A stretch of DNA of 5,682 nt from an uncultured Streptococcus sp. (GCA_902480035.1 CABSRC010000099.1:1-5682), one strand, 5' to 3'. Numbered from the stretch's first letter, positions 1 through 5,288 are shown. Notes: generated from the sequence alone by a model not told the origin. Program-made: numbers and translations.

Positions 1-410
1 TTGACCGGGTTGTCGACGATCTTGAGCAAGAGGTTACTAATCACTTCGCCAATCCCGTTTGGAGAGGATCCTTCAGCGGCCTTTCCAGTCAGGGTAATGG
101 TGATGGGGAAGATGTAATTGACCAAAACAGCGACGAAGGCGGCTGCAAAGGTTCCTAGGAGATAGAGGACGATGACCTTTTTCATATTGGTCTCTGTCCC
201 TTTTTGGTGTTGGGAGAGAGCATTTGCGACGAGTGCAAAGACCAGAAGGGGTGCGATGGCACGGAGACCCCCAACAAAGAACTGGCCTAAGAGTCCAATG
301 CCAGTTGCTTTCGGGAAGATAAGTGCTAGAATAACTCCAAGTACAATCCCGATTGCGATTCTTTTCATAAGGTTGGTTCTATTCCAAGTGGTAATCAGTC
401 GATGAATCAT
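1..410 (-). CDS. sstT: Serine/threonine:Na+ symporter SstT, N-terminal part (cut by left edge)
   Basis: Reading leftwards from ATG at 410, 136 codons stay open to the window edge, so about a third of a roughly 400-residue protein is present. SstT belongs to the dicarboxylate/amino acid:cation symporter (DAACS) family and takes up L-serine and L-threonine with Na+ across the cytoplasmic membrane. The visible part has a short basic N-terminus and a first hydrophobic helix at about residues 18-33. A block (GLLGQFFVGGLRAIAPLLVF, residues 39-58) follows that closely resembles SstT of enterobacteria and streptococci, then a polar stretch with HQKGTETN and a further helix (about 79-101, with LYLLGTFAAAFVAV). 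The start is supported by AAGGAGG (417-423) six bases upstream. It diverges from the mscS-type gene. Assignment to SstT rather than another DAACS member rests on this N-terminal similarity as I recall it; the substrate-binding C-terminal half is outside the window. Confidence 0.9.
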   Translation of the reverse strand, partial: MIHRLITTWNRTNLMKRIAIGIVLGVILALIFPKATGIGLLGQFFVGGLRAIAPLLVFALVANALSQHQKGTETNMKKVIVLYLLGTFAAAFVAVLVNYIFPITITLTGKAAEGSSPNGIGEVISNLLLKIVDNPV

Positions 411-441
411 GTAAGGCCTCCTTAAAAAATAATTAACGAAT

Positions 442-470
442 ATTATACGATAGTTAGGGGGCAAAAGCAA
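442..470 (-). promoter_or_regulatory. sstT promoter
   Basis: On the minus strand a -35 TTGCTT (465-470) and a perfect -10 TATAAT (442-447) are separated by exactly 17 bases. Transcription would start near 435, giving a leader of about 25 nt that contains the AAGGAGG site. Seen in sequence; activity is inferred. Confidence 0.75.
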
Positions 471-506
471 TGAAATTTTTAAAAAATAGCCTTATTTCCG
501 AATATT

Positions 507-515
507 TGATATAAT
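507..515 (+). promoter_or_regulatory. Extended -10 promoter of the mscS-type gene
   Basis: TGATATAAT is a perfect -10 (510-515) with the extended TGn element. The -35 region at 17-base spacing (TAGCCT, 487-492) is poor, which fits an extended -10 promoter. Transcription would start near 522. A moderate ribosome binding site (GAAAGG, 533-538) lies nine bases before ATG 548. Confidence 0.65.
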
Positions 516-547
516 CATACTATTCTTTGTTAGAAAGGCCCGAATAA

Positions 548-1396
548 ATGAGTCAAGCTTTCCAACGTTATTTCAGTAAAATAGACTGGACAAAGATTTT
601 TGATGACCTAATTTCAAAATGCATCTCCCTGATTTTTGTCTTTCTCTTATTTTTTATCGCTAAAAAGGTCATCCATAGCCTGGTCAAGCGGATATTAACC
701 CCTTCTTTTAAGTATACGGTGCAGGATGAAGCCCGTAAAAAAACCATTCTCCGTTTAGTAGAGAGTCTCTTGAACTACTGCTTGTATTTTATCTTGATCT
801 ACTGGATCTTGTCGATCCTGGGTCTTCCAGTCTCTAGTCTATTGGCTGGTGCTGGGATTGCTGGGGTGGCTATCGGGATGGGAGCCCAGGGCTTCCTTTC
901 CGATTTGGTCAATGGTTTCTTTATCCTTTTAGAACGCCAGCTGGATGTGGGGGACAATGTCCGACTTACCAATGGTTCTATTAATATTGCCGGCATCGTT
1001 AGCAGTGTGGGAATTCGGACAACTCAAGTACGTGATTTTGACGGGAGTCTCCACTTTGTCCCAAACCGCAATATCACTGTCGTCAGCAACCTCTCGCGCG
1101 GCGATATGCGCGTGCTGGTAGATATTCCGCTAGATGCGAATACCGATCTCGATAAGATCTATCAGGTCATCGCTCAGGTCAATCAGTCTGAACAAGACAA
1201 ACACCCAGAAGTGTTGACAGGCCCTACCATTTTAGGCCCACAGATTGAAAAAAATGGTCGTTATTCCTTCCGTATTGCGATGACTGCGCAAAATGGAACC
1301 CAGACGACTGTCTATCATACATACTATAAACTCTATCATGATGCCTTGATGGAAGCAGGAATCAACCTTCCAACAGGGAATAACGGAATCATGTAA
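548..1396 (+). CDS. Small-conductance mechanosensitive channel, MscS family
   Basis: This 282-residue protein is almost the length of E. coli MscS (286). MscS channels are homoheptamers in the cytoplasmic membrane that open under membrane tension and release solutes after osmotic downshock. Three hydrophobic helices are visible, at about residues 21-45, 70-92 and 96-128. The third is the Gly/Ala-rich pore helix (LLAGAGIAGVAIGMGAQGF, 98-116) and continues into SDLVNGFFILLERQLDVGD, the usual MscS junction to the beta domain. The beta domain shows G149-IVSSVGIRTTQVRDFDG and the conserved VPN (171-173). The remaining 100 or so residues are the alpha/beta cytoplasmic vestibule domain. Nothing is missing. 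The gene is monocistronic, with its own promoter and terminator. Within the family it could be annotated mscS or as a YkuT-like channel; the sequence alone does not settle which paralogue it is. Confidence 0.93.
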   Translation: MSQAFQRYFSKIDWTKIFDDLISKCISLIFVFLLFFIAKKVIHSLVKRILTPSFKYTVQDEARKKTILRLVESLLNYCLYFILIYWILSILGLPVSSLLAGAGIAGVAIGMGAQGFLSDLVNGFFILLERQLDVGDNVRLTNGSINIAGIVSSVGIRTTQVRDFDGSLHFVPNRNITVVSNLSRGDMRVLVDIPLDANTDLDKIYQVIAQVNQSEQDKHPEVLTGPTILGPQIEKNGRYSFRIAMTAQNGTQTTVYHTYYKLYHDALMEAGINLPTGNNGIM

Positions 1397-1428
1397 AAAA
1401 GCTCAGAAATATTTTTCTGAGCTTTTTT
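1395..1428. terminator. Bidirectional rho-independent terminator
   Basis: GCTCAGAAA (1401-1409) and TTTCTGAGC (1414-1422) form a perfect 9-bp stem with a 4-base loop (TATT). Six A precede it and six T follow, so each strand has a U-tract. It lies directly after the channel stop codon and eight bases beyond the stop of the convergent minus-strand gene, so it serves both. Confidence 0.92.
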
Positions 1429-1436
1429 AATCGATG

Positions 1437-1757
1437 TTACGATCTTAAGTGGCAGTATTTGTCATCCAAATATTTAATCTGATCCCAAATCTTTCGAGCC
1501 TCAGGTGGCAAGATCAATAATTGCTTGCGCAATAGGGCAGTGATTTCGAGATCCAATGATTCGATCGGAAGGGCTATGGCTACGGAACTTTTTGCCCTTT
1601 GGATCTTATTAATGCAGTGTTGGATATGCTGGCAAGCAGTACAAGTCTGTGCTTGACGGCTTGCTGCAATCTCCTGACGCATATCAGAAAGCAGTTGCAT
1701 CAATTCAGACTTAAGGAATTCAATGGTAGTTGACTTGTCTTGAGCAAAATGAAACAT
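1437..1757 (-). CDS. Unrecognised 106-aa protein with a Cys/His cluster
   Basis: I do not recognise this family. The start at 1757 is well supported by AGGAGGTG (1763-1770) five bases upstream, within a longer AAAAGGAGGTG, and the frame ends at TAA just before the shared terminator, so it is very probably a real gene. The protein has no signal peptide or membrane segment and appears mostly helical. An N-terminal amphipathic stretch (about residues 9-35) is followed by CTACQHIQHC (39-48), with Cys39, Cys42, Cys48, His44 and His47. A second helical half (about 64-100) follows, with a further Cys102 close to the C-terminus. The CxxC...HxxHC arrangement could hold a metal or act as a redox pair; this is inference from residue spacing only. 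It has its own promoter and lies downstream of gdhA on the same strand, separated by the gdhA terminator, so joint transcription would require read-through. Confidence 0.8.
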   Translation of the reverse strand: MFHFAQDKSTTIEFLKSELMQLLSDMRQEIAASRQAQTCTACQHIQHCINKIQRAKSSVAIALPIESLDLEITALLRKQLLILPPEARKIWDQIKYLDDKYCHLRS

Positions 1758-1778
1758 AAGCGCACCTCCTTTTGCTAT

Positions 1779-1807
1779 AGTTTAATACTAATTTATTAAA
1801 AATGCAA
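1779..1807 (-). promoter_or_regulatory. Probable promoter of the 106-aa gene
   Basis: On the minus strand a -35 TTGCAT (1802-1807) and a -10 TAAACT (1779-1784) are 17 bases apart. The -10 is weak (four of six). It overlaps the 13-base inverted repeat TAGTATTAAACTA (1778-1790), a possible operator. The leader would be short, with AGGAGGTG inside it. Confidence 0.45.
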
Positions 1808-1960
1808 GGGGATAAAGTAAAAAAAATAAAATTTTTTTAGAAAAAGATACAGAAAAGAGATGGCTCAAATCTCTCATCACTAATGATGGTTAAGATTCCT
1901 TTCTTTAAAAATGACTTTCTTCCCTTGAGACCAATTGTTCTTAAAGAGATTAGCAGCTAC
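1808..1960. other. AT-rich intergenic stretch with minor inverted repeats
   Basis: No convincing gene lies between the promoter of the 106-aa gene and the gdhA terminator. I see A/T tracts near 1819-1840, a 6-bp stem AGAGAT/ATCTCT (1856-1861 with 1869-1874) that on the minus strand is followed by TTTTCT and could be a weak back-up terminator, and CATCA/TGATG (1875-1888). A 37-codon plus-strand frame from 1883 has no ribosome binding site and runs through the gdhA terminator, so I do not call it. Confidence 0.5.
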
Positions 1961-1994
1961 AAAAAACTCCTGAAACACACAAGTTTCAGGAGTT
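1961..1994 (-). terminator. gdhA rho-independent terminator
   Basis: AACTCCTGAAAC (1965-1976) and GTTTCAGGAGTT (1983-1994) form a perfect 12-bp stem with a 6-base loop. On the minus strand the stem is followed by a T-run (1961-1966). It lies about 45 bases after the gdhA stop codon. Confidence 0.92.
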
Positions 1995-2000
1995 GAGAGG

Positions 2001-2022
2001 CTTTGACCCGAAGGTCTCAAAG
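2001..2022 (-). other. UUCG-type hairpin between gdhA stop and terminator
   Basis: On the minus-strand transcript GACC-UUCG-GGUC forms a compact 4-bp stem with the very stable C(UUCG)G tetraloop. It is extended by AAAG/CUUU pairing with a 2-base bulge (2017-2018). It lies between the gdhA stop and the terminator and has no T-run of its own. It may protect the mRNA 3' end or simply be incidental. Confidence 0.55.
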
Positions 2023-2037
2023 AAAAATATCGATTGA

Positions 2038-3384
2038 TTATACAAGACCTTGTGCAATCATCGCGTTTGCGACATTTTCAAAGGCAGCGATATTGGCACC
2101 CGCAAGGTAATCTTTACCAAGTCCGTAAGTTTCTGCAGTTGTTTTAGCAGTGTTGAAGATGTTGGTCATGATGTCTTTCAAACGTCCGTCCACTTCTTCG
2201 CGTGTCCATGAAAGACGTTGGCTGTTTTGGCTCATTTCAAGAGCAGATACAGCAACCCCACCAGCATTGGCAGCTTTAGCAGGTCCGTAAAGGATACCAT
2301 TTTCTTTGTATACATTGATGGCATCGATGTTACTTGGCATGTTTGCTCCTTCAGAGACAACTTTCACACCTTGAGCGACCAAACGTTTAGCAGCATCGCC
2401 ATCGATTTCATTTTGAGTTGCACATGGAAGAGCGATGTCATAGTTACCAGCGTAAGTCCATACAGAACCCTCGTAGTATGTAGCAGTTGGTTTTTCAGCA
2501 GCGTATTCAGTCAAACGTGCACGACGTTTTTCTTTCACGTCTGTAAGAAGGTCGAAGTCAATACCGTTCTCGTCGATCACGTAACCGTTTGAGTCAGATA
2601 CAGAGATAACCGTTGCACCAAGTTCAGTTGCTTTTTGAAGAGCGTATTGGGCAACGTTACCAGAACCTGAGATCACGACTTTCTTACCAGCAAAGCTGTC
2701 ACCGTTGGCTTTGAGCATTTCTTCAGTATAGTAAACCAAACCATAACCAGTTGCTTCTGGACGGATCAAGCTACCACCAAAACCAAGAGGTTTACCAGTC
2801 AAGACACCAGCATCGAATTGGCGAAGGCGTTTGTATTGACCGTAAAGGTATCCGATTTCACGTCCACCAACCCCGATATCACCAGCTGGGACATCAAGAG
2901 AAGGACCGATGTGCTTTTGCAATTCAGTCATGAAGCTTTGGCAGAAACGCATCACTTCAGCGTCAGTTTTTCCTTTAGGATCGAAGTCAGACCCACCTTT
3001 ACCACCACCGATAGGAAGACCAGTCAAGACGTTTTTGAAGATTTGTTCGAATCCGAGGAATTTCAAGATCCCTTGGTTAACAGTTGGATGGAAACGAAGA
3101 CCACCTTTGTAAGGACCTACAGCAGAGTTGAATTGAACACGGTATCCACGGTTTACTTGGATGTTTCCTTCACGGTCAACCCAAGGGACACGGAAGGAAA
3201 TCACGCGTTCAGGTTCTGTAATACGAGCTAAAATGTTTTCTTCGATGTATTCAGGGTGTTTTTCAAAAACAGGTTCCAAAGTGCTGAGGAACTCTTCAAC
3301 AGCTTGAAGGAATTCAGCTTCATGGCCGTTACGAGCTTTTACAGTTTCGAAGGTGCTTTGGATATATTCTTTAGCAGTTGTCAT
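2038..3384 (-). CDS. gdhA: NADP-type glutamate dehydrogenase GdhA
   Basis: The 448-residue product matches the length of the hexameric bacterial GdhA (E. coli 447). The enzyme makes L-glutamate from 2-oxoglutarate and ammonium in the cytoplasm, normally using NADPH. The substrate-binding part shows PYKGGLRFHP (91-100, Lys93) and LPIGGGKGGSDF (123-134, catalytic-region Lys129). DVPAGDIGVGGREIGY (164-179) carries the catalytic Asp169. The dinucleotide-binding part has ISGSGNVAQYA (238-248) and an SVSDSNG strand end (261-267) like that of NADP-dependent enzymes. The frame stays open upstream to an ATG at 3705, but I start at 3384: AAAAGGAGA (3391-3399) lies six bases upstream, MTTAKEYIQ matches the family N-terminus, and the promoter and operators lie between the two ATGs. 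It is a single-gene unit diverging from pyrD, with CodY- and GlnR-type sites at its promoter. Confidence 0.97.
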   Translation of the reverse strand: MTTAKEYIQSTFETVKARNGHEAEFLQAVEEFLSTLEPVFEKHPEYIEENILARITEPERVISFRVPWVDREGNIQVNRGYRVQFNSAVGPYKGGLRFHPTVNQGILKFLGFEQIFKNVLTGLPIGGGKGGSDFDPKGKTDAEVMRFCQSFMTELQKHIGPSLDVPAGDIGVGGREIGYLYGQYKRLRQFDAGVLTGKPLGFGGSLIRPEATGYGLVYYTEEMLKANGDSFAGKKVVISGSGNVAQYALQKATELGATVISVSDSNGYVIDENGIDFDLLTDVKEKRRARLTEYAAEKPTATYYEGSVWTYAGNYDIALPCATQNEIDGDAAKRLVAQGVKVVSEGANMPSNIDAINVYKENGILYGPAKAANAGGVAVSALEMSQNSQRLSWTREEVDGRLKDIMTNIFNTAKTTAETYGLGKDYLAGANIAAFENVANAMIAQGLV

Positions 3385-3390
3385 GTTAAT

Positions 3391-3399
3391 TCTCCTTTT
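3391..3399 (-). promoter_or_regulatory. gdhA ribosome binding site (decides the start)
   Basis: AAAAGGAGA on the minus strand lies six bases before ATG 3384. It fixes the start 107 codons inside the longest open frame. The longer frame would extend through the promoter region. Confidence 0.9.
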
Positions 3400-3411
3400 G
3401 TGAATGAAACG

Positions 3412-3443
3412 AAAACCAGCAAACCCGCTAGGGGAGTGGTTTT
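3412..3443 (-). other. Leader hairpin of gdhA mRNA
   Basis: AAAACCA (3437-3443, read on minus) pairs with TGGTTTT (3412-3418) over 7 bp, with an inner CCC/GGG pairing (3431-3433 with 3424-3426). It ends 13 bases before the ribosome binding site, has no T-run and does not cover the start. A regulatory role is not established. Confidence 0.4.
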
Positions 3444-3461
3444 GAGACAGTTGACAAACAA

Positions 3462-3478
3462 TGTCACGTTTTATTACA
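3462..3478 (-). promoter_or_regulatory. GlnR operator at gdhA
   Basis: Read on the minus strand, TGTAATAAAACGTGACA matches the Gram-positive GlnR/TnrA consensus TGTNA-N7-TNACA at every fixed position. It begins at the predicted transcription start of gdhA (near 3478), a position suited to repression. In pneumococcus GlnR is known to repress gdhA together with glnRA and glnPQ when glutamine is plentiful. Occupancy in this organism is inferred. Confidence 0.8.
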
Positions 3479-3484
3479 TGGATC

Positions 3485-3513
3485 ATTATAGCAGACTTTT
3501 TTTGGCTTGTAAA
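3485..3513 (-). promoter_or_regulatory. gdhA promoter
   Basis: The -35 TTTACA (3508-3513) and perfect -10 TATAAT (3485-3490) are 17 bases apart on the minus strand. A TGn extension precedes the -10 (TGCTATAAT). Start of transcription is expected near 3478, giving a leader of about 95 nt. Confidence 0.88.
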
Positions 3514-3524
3514 GAAAAAAGTTG

Positions 3525-3539
3525 AATTTTCTGAAAATT
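3525..3539. promoter_or_regulatory. Perfect CodY box upstream of gdhA
   Basis: AATTTTCTGAAAATT matches the CodY consensus AATTTTCWGAAAATT at 15 of 15 positions and is palindromic, so it reads on both strands. Its centre is about 54 bases upstream of the predicted gdhA start, just beyond the -35. CodY is the global regulator that binds when branched-chain amino acids (and in some species GTP) are abundant. It is also about 75 bases upstream of the pyrD -10, so an effect on that gene cannot be excluded. Confidence 0.85.
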
Positions 3540-3610
3540 TTATCGCGACTAGGAAACTCCGAATGTTTGGAAGAATTTTTAGCTTTGTTTGTCCGGAAGC
3601 TTCCAAGTGA

Positions 3611-3619
3611 TGGTATAAT
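3611..3619 (+). promoter_or_regulatory. Extended -10 promoter of pyrD
   Basis: TGGTATAAT is a perfect -10 (3614-3619) with the TGn extension. No good -35 exists at 17 bases; TTGTCC (3589-3594) is at 19. A 10-bp palindrome GGAAGCTTCC (3595-3604) lies in the spacer and could be an operator or chance. Start of transcription is expected near 3626, giving a leader of about 59 nt. Confidence 0.7.
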
Positions 3620-3635
3620 GAAAGAAGAAAATAGA

Positions 3636-3668
3636 GAGCATCCCGAACGATTCTATTGAGGGGTGTTT
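3636..3668 (+). other. Leader hairpin of pyrD mRNA
   Basis: GAGCATCCC-region bases (3636-3644) can pair with GGGGTGTTT-region bases (3660-3668) over 9 bp including G-U pairs, around a 15-base loop. It ends four bases before the AAGGAG site (3673-3678). It has no T-run, and I see neither a PyrR-binding-loop consensus nor a terminator/antiterminator pair, so it is not a standard pyr attenuator. Confidence 0.3.
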
Positions 3669-3684
3669 CAAAAAGGAGTACAAG

Positions 3685-4620
3685 ATGGTATCGACAAAAA
3701 CGCAAATTGCTGGTTTTGAATTTGACAACTGCCTGATGAATGCGGCAGGAGTGGCCTGTATGACCAAGGAAGAGTTGGAAGAAGTGAAGAACTCAGCTGC
3801 GGGGACTTTTGTGACCAAGACAGCGACCTTAGAATTCCGTGCAGGAAATCCAGAGCCACGCTACCAAGATGTGCCGCTTGGTTCGATCAATTCGATGGGC
3901 CTTCCCAACCAAGGCTTGGACTATTATTTGAATTACTTATTGGAGTTGCAAGAAACGGATCCTGACCGGACCTTCTTCTTATCTCTTGTTGGCATGTCTC
4001 CCGAAGAGACCCATACCATCTTGAAAAAGGTGCAAGACAGCGACTTTAAAGGCTTGACAGAACTGAACCTTTCTTGCCCTAATGTCCCTGGAAAACCTCA
4101 GATCGCCTATGATTTTGATACGACTGATCGGATCTTGTCCGAGGTCTTTGCCTATTTCACCAAACCTCTAGGTATCAAGTTACCCCCTTATTTTGACATC
4201 GTTCATTTTGATCAAGCAGCAGCAATCTTTAACAAATACCCGCTTAAGTTTGTCAATTGTGTCAATTCCGTAGGGAATGGTCTCTACATTGAAGATGAAT
4301 CCGTGGTAATTCGTCCGAAGAACGGCTTTGGTGGGATTGGTGGAGAGTATGTCAAACCAACTGCCCTTGCTAATGTCCATGCCTTTTATCAACGTCTGAA
4401 TCCAGAAATTCAGATTGTGGGGACAGGTGGTGTCTTGACCGGTCGTGATGCCTTTGAACATATTCTTTGTGGGGCTAGTATGGTGCAAATCGGCACGACA
4501 CTTCATAAAGAAGGAGTGGGGGCTTTTGAACGCATTACTGCGGAACTCAAAGCCATCATGGAAGAAAAAGGCTACCAAAGCCTGGAAGACTTCCGTGGCA
4601 AATTGCGCTACATTGACTAA
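3685..4620 (+). CDS. pyrD: Dihydroorotate dehydrogenase, class 1A (fumarate-type)
   Basis: The 311-residue protein has exactly the length of Lactococcus lactis PyrDA and is similar to it throughout. It oxidises dihydroorotate to orotate, the fourth step of UMP synthesis. Class 1A enzymes are soluble FMN homodimers that pass electrons to fumarate and need no PyrK subunit. Visible motifs are FVTKTATLE (42-50, Lys44 near FMN), SINSMGLPN (68-75) and NLSCPNVPGKPQ (128-139) with the class 1 catalytic Cys131. GIKLPPYFD (163-171, Lys165), the FMN phosphate-binding IVGTGGV (244-250) and GASMVQIGT (263-271) follow. AAGGAG (3673-3678) six bases before ATG 3685 supports the start. It is transcribed alone, away from gdhA and not with other pyr genes, as is usual for this isoform. 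The symbol could equally be written pyrDA. Confidence 0.96.
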   Translation: MVSTKTQIAGFEFDNCLMNAAGVACMTKEELEEVKNSAAGTFVTKTATLEFRAGNPEPRYQDVPLGSINSMGLPNQGLDYYLNYLLELQETDPDRTFFLSLVGMSPEETHTILKKVQDSDFKGLTELNLSCPNVPGKPQIAYDFDTTDRILSEVFAYFTKPLGIKLPPYFDIVHFDQAAAIFNKYPLKFVNCVNSVGNGLYIEDESVVIRPKNGFGGIGGEYVKPTALANVHAFYQRLNPEIQIVGTGGVLTGRDAFEHILCGASMVQIGTTLHKEGVGAFERITAELKAIMEEKGYQSLEDFRGKLRYID

Positions 4621-4630
4621 TCTTTCGAAA

Positions 4631-4666
4631 AAAACTTCCTCAAGTGGAAACTTGGGGGAGTTTTTT
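4631..4666 (+). terminator. pyrD rho-independent terminator
   Basis: AACTTCCTCAAGT (4633-4645) pairs with ACTTGGGGGAGTT (4650-4662) over 13 bp, including two G-U pairs, with a GGAA tetraloop and a run of T to 4666. The run of A before the stem makes it partly active on the other strand too. Confidence 0.93.
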
Positions 4667-4670
4667 ATGA

Positions 4671-4842
4671 GAGTGGGACAGAAATCGGTCATTCGTTAGA
4701 ATTAGATTTCGTCGTCCCACCTCCGCACAGTTGAGTAGGGCTGTGAAAGCTGATGAAATCAGCGTAGTAGACCCACTCAACCACTGCGTCTTGCTCGACA
4801 ATCTAGAAACAATTGAGAGGCTAGGACTTTTGTCCCAGCCTC
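4671..4842 (+). repeat. Structured intergenic element, likely dispersed streptococcal repeat
   Basis: This stretch of about 172 bp is non-coding but highly structured. Hairpin 1 is GTGGGAC + GAAATC (4673-4686) with GATTTC + GTCCCAC (4705-4720). Hairpin 2 is GTTGAGT-a-GGG (4730-4740) with CCCACTCAAC (4772-4781), and has an inner GCTGAT-GAA-ATCAGC (4749-4763). Hairpin 3 is GAGGCTAGGAC-TTTT-GTCCCAGCCTC (4817-4842), 11 bp with one A-C mismatch. The two ends also form an imperfect inverted repeat: TGGGACA (4674-4680) can pair with TGTCCCA (4831-4837), and GAG with CTC outside it. I recall very similar text (GTGGGACAGAAATCG at one end, TTTTGTCCCAGCCTC at the other) between genes in several oral streptococcal genomes, so I call it a dispersed repeat. 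I cannot name it or count copies, and only one copy is in this window. It does not look like BOX or RUP. The strand given is that of pyrD. Confidence 0.65.
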
Positions 4843-4871
4843 ATTCTGTTCCTAGTTTTAGGAATTTTCCA

Positions 4872-4899
4872 TTTTTATAGAGAGAAAAAGGTGTACAAT
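4872..4899 (+). promoter_or_regulatory. Weak candidate promoter of the 109-aa gene
   Basis: TACAAT (4894-4899, five of six to the -10 consensus) follows a poor -35 TTTTTA (4872-4877) at 16 bases. If real, transcription starts near 4906. That is downstream of the ATG at 4898 and so favours the ATG at 4925. Confidence 0.4.
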
Positions 4900-4924
4900 G
4901 GAGGTGAAAAGGAAGGTGATTTAT

Positions 4925-5254
4925 ATGGAAGAAAGGGATGTGATTCAAGAGGCAAGGACGACAGTCACCCTTCTTCAAACAGCCTTTTTGAAAGGATTCA
5001 CCCCCAGTCCAGATGCCCTTCGATTTCGAGAAAATCTAGATCAGATGTTGAAAGGTTTACGAAAGGCTAGGCGGGTAGACAATCGTCTGTTGATTGAGTT
5101 AGAAAAGTTTTATCAGACTGCCAGTCTATTGATTGGTCTGGGTGGGCTAGCTTTGAACGAAGAGGCCTTTCAAGCTTGGCGAGCTTATGATCACTGGCAT
5201 TACGAGGTTGTGAAGCCTCAGTTACAGGTCTATGGACCGACGGTGCTTTTGTAG
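4925..5254 (+). CDS. Unrecognised 109-aa helical protein
   Basis: I do not recognise this protein. The frame is open from ATG 4898 (118 aa), but I prefer ATG 4925 (109 aa). AAGGAAGG (4909-4916) lies eight bases before it, whereas 4898 has only AAGG upstream and overlaps the likely -10. The protein appears soluble and largely alpha-helical. A first helix covers about residues 2-24, then a FTPSPDALRFRENL turn-helix (25-38), a very basic patch LKGLRKARR (42-50), and a helix ending in a Gly-rich hydrophobic LLIGLGGLAL (68-77). A Trp/His/Tyr-rich segment (WRAYDHWHYE, 85-94) precedes the C-terminus. No signal peptide, full-length transmembrane helix, Cys or known catalytic motif is seen. It lies between the repeat element and msrA, co-directional with both neighbours. 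Size and helical content resemble small immunity-type proteins, but I see no motif that would justify that label. Confidence 0.75.
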   Translation: MEERDVIQEARTTVTLLQTAFLKGFTPSPDALRFRENLDQMLKGLRKARRVDNRLLIELEKFYQTASLLIGLGGLALNEEAFQAWRAYDHWHYEVVKPQLQVYGPTVLL

Positions 5255-5288
5255 TTGATGTGCCTGGTGCTTGTCCACAGATATTCAG

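Noticed and set aside
1883..1996. 37-codon plus-strand frame beginning MMVKIPFF
   Set aside because: It has no ribosome binding site or promoter, and it reads through the gdhA terminator stem.
1993..2002. TTGAGAGGCT shared with the repeat at 4813-4822
   Set aside because: Only ten bases match and the surrounding sequence is unrelated, so this is not a second copy of the repeat.
2218..3231. Plus-strand open frames antisense to gdhA
   Set aside because: They are composition effects of the gdhA coding strand; none has a ribosome binding site or protein-like sequence.
3385..3705. Upstream extension of gdhA to ATG 3705 (555 aa)
   Set aside because: The extension runs through a near-consensus promoter, the CodY and GlnR sites and the pyrD start, and has no ribosome binding site. 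Family length and the AAAAGGAGA site place the start at 3384.
4180..4692. Minus-strand open frame of 170 codons inside pyrD
   Set aside because: It is antisense to a clearly coding gene, has no recognisable motif, and runs through the pyrD terminator and the edge of the repeat.
4445..4699. Plus-strand 84-codon frame at the pyrD end
   Set aside because: It overlaps pyrD in another frame and crosses the terminator into the repeat; no supporting ribosome binding site.
4751..4757. TGATGAA resembling a box C motif in the repeat
   Set aside because: Box C/D RNAs are not bacterial, there is no partner box D, and the bases are explained by the GCTGAT/ATCAGC stem.
5271..5279. TTGTCCACA, one base from a DnaA box
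   Set aside because: A single near-match with no cluster, no AT-rich unwinding region and no replication gene nearby; expected by chance.
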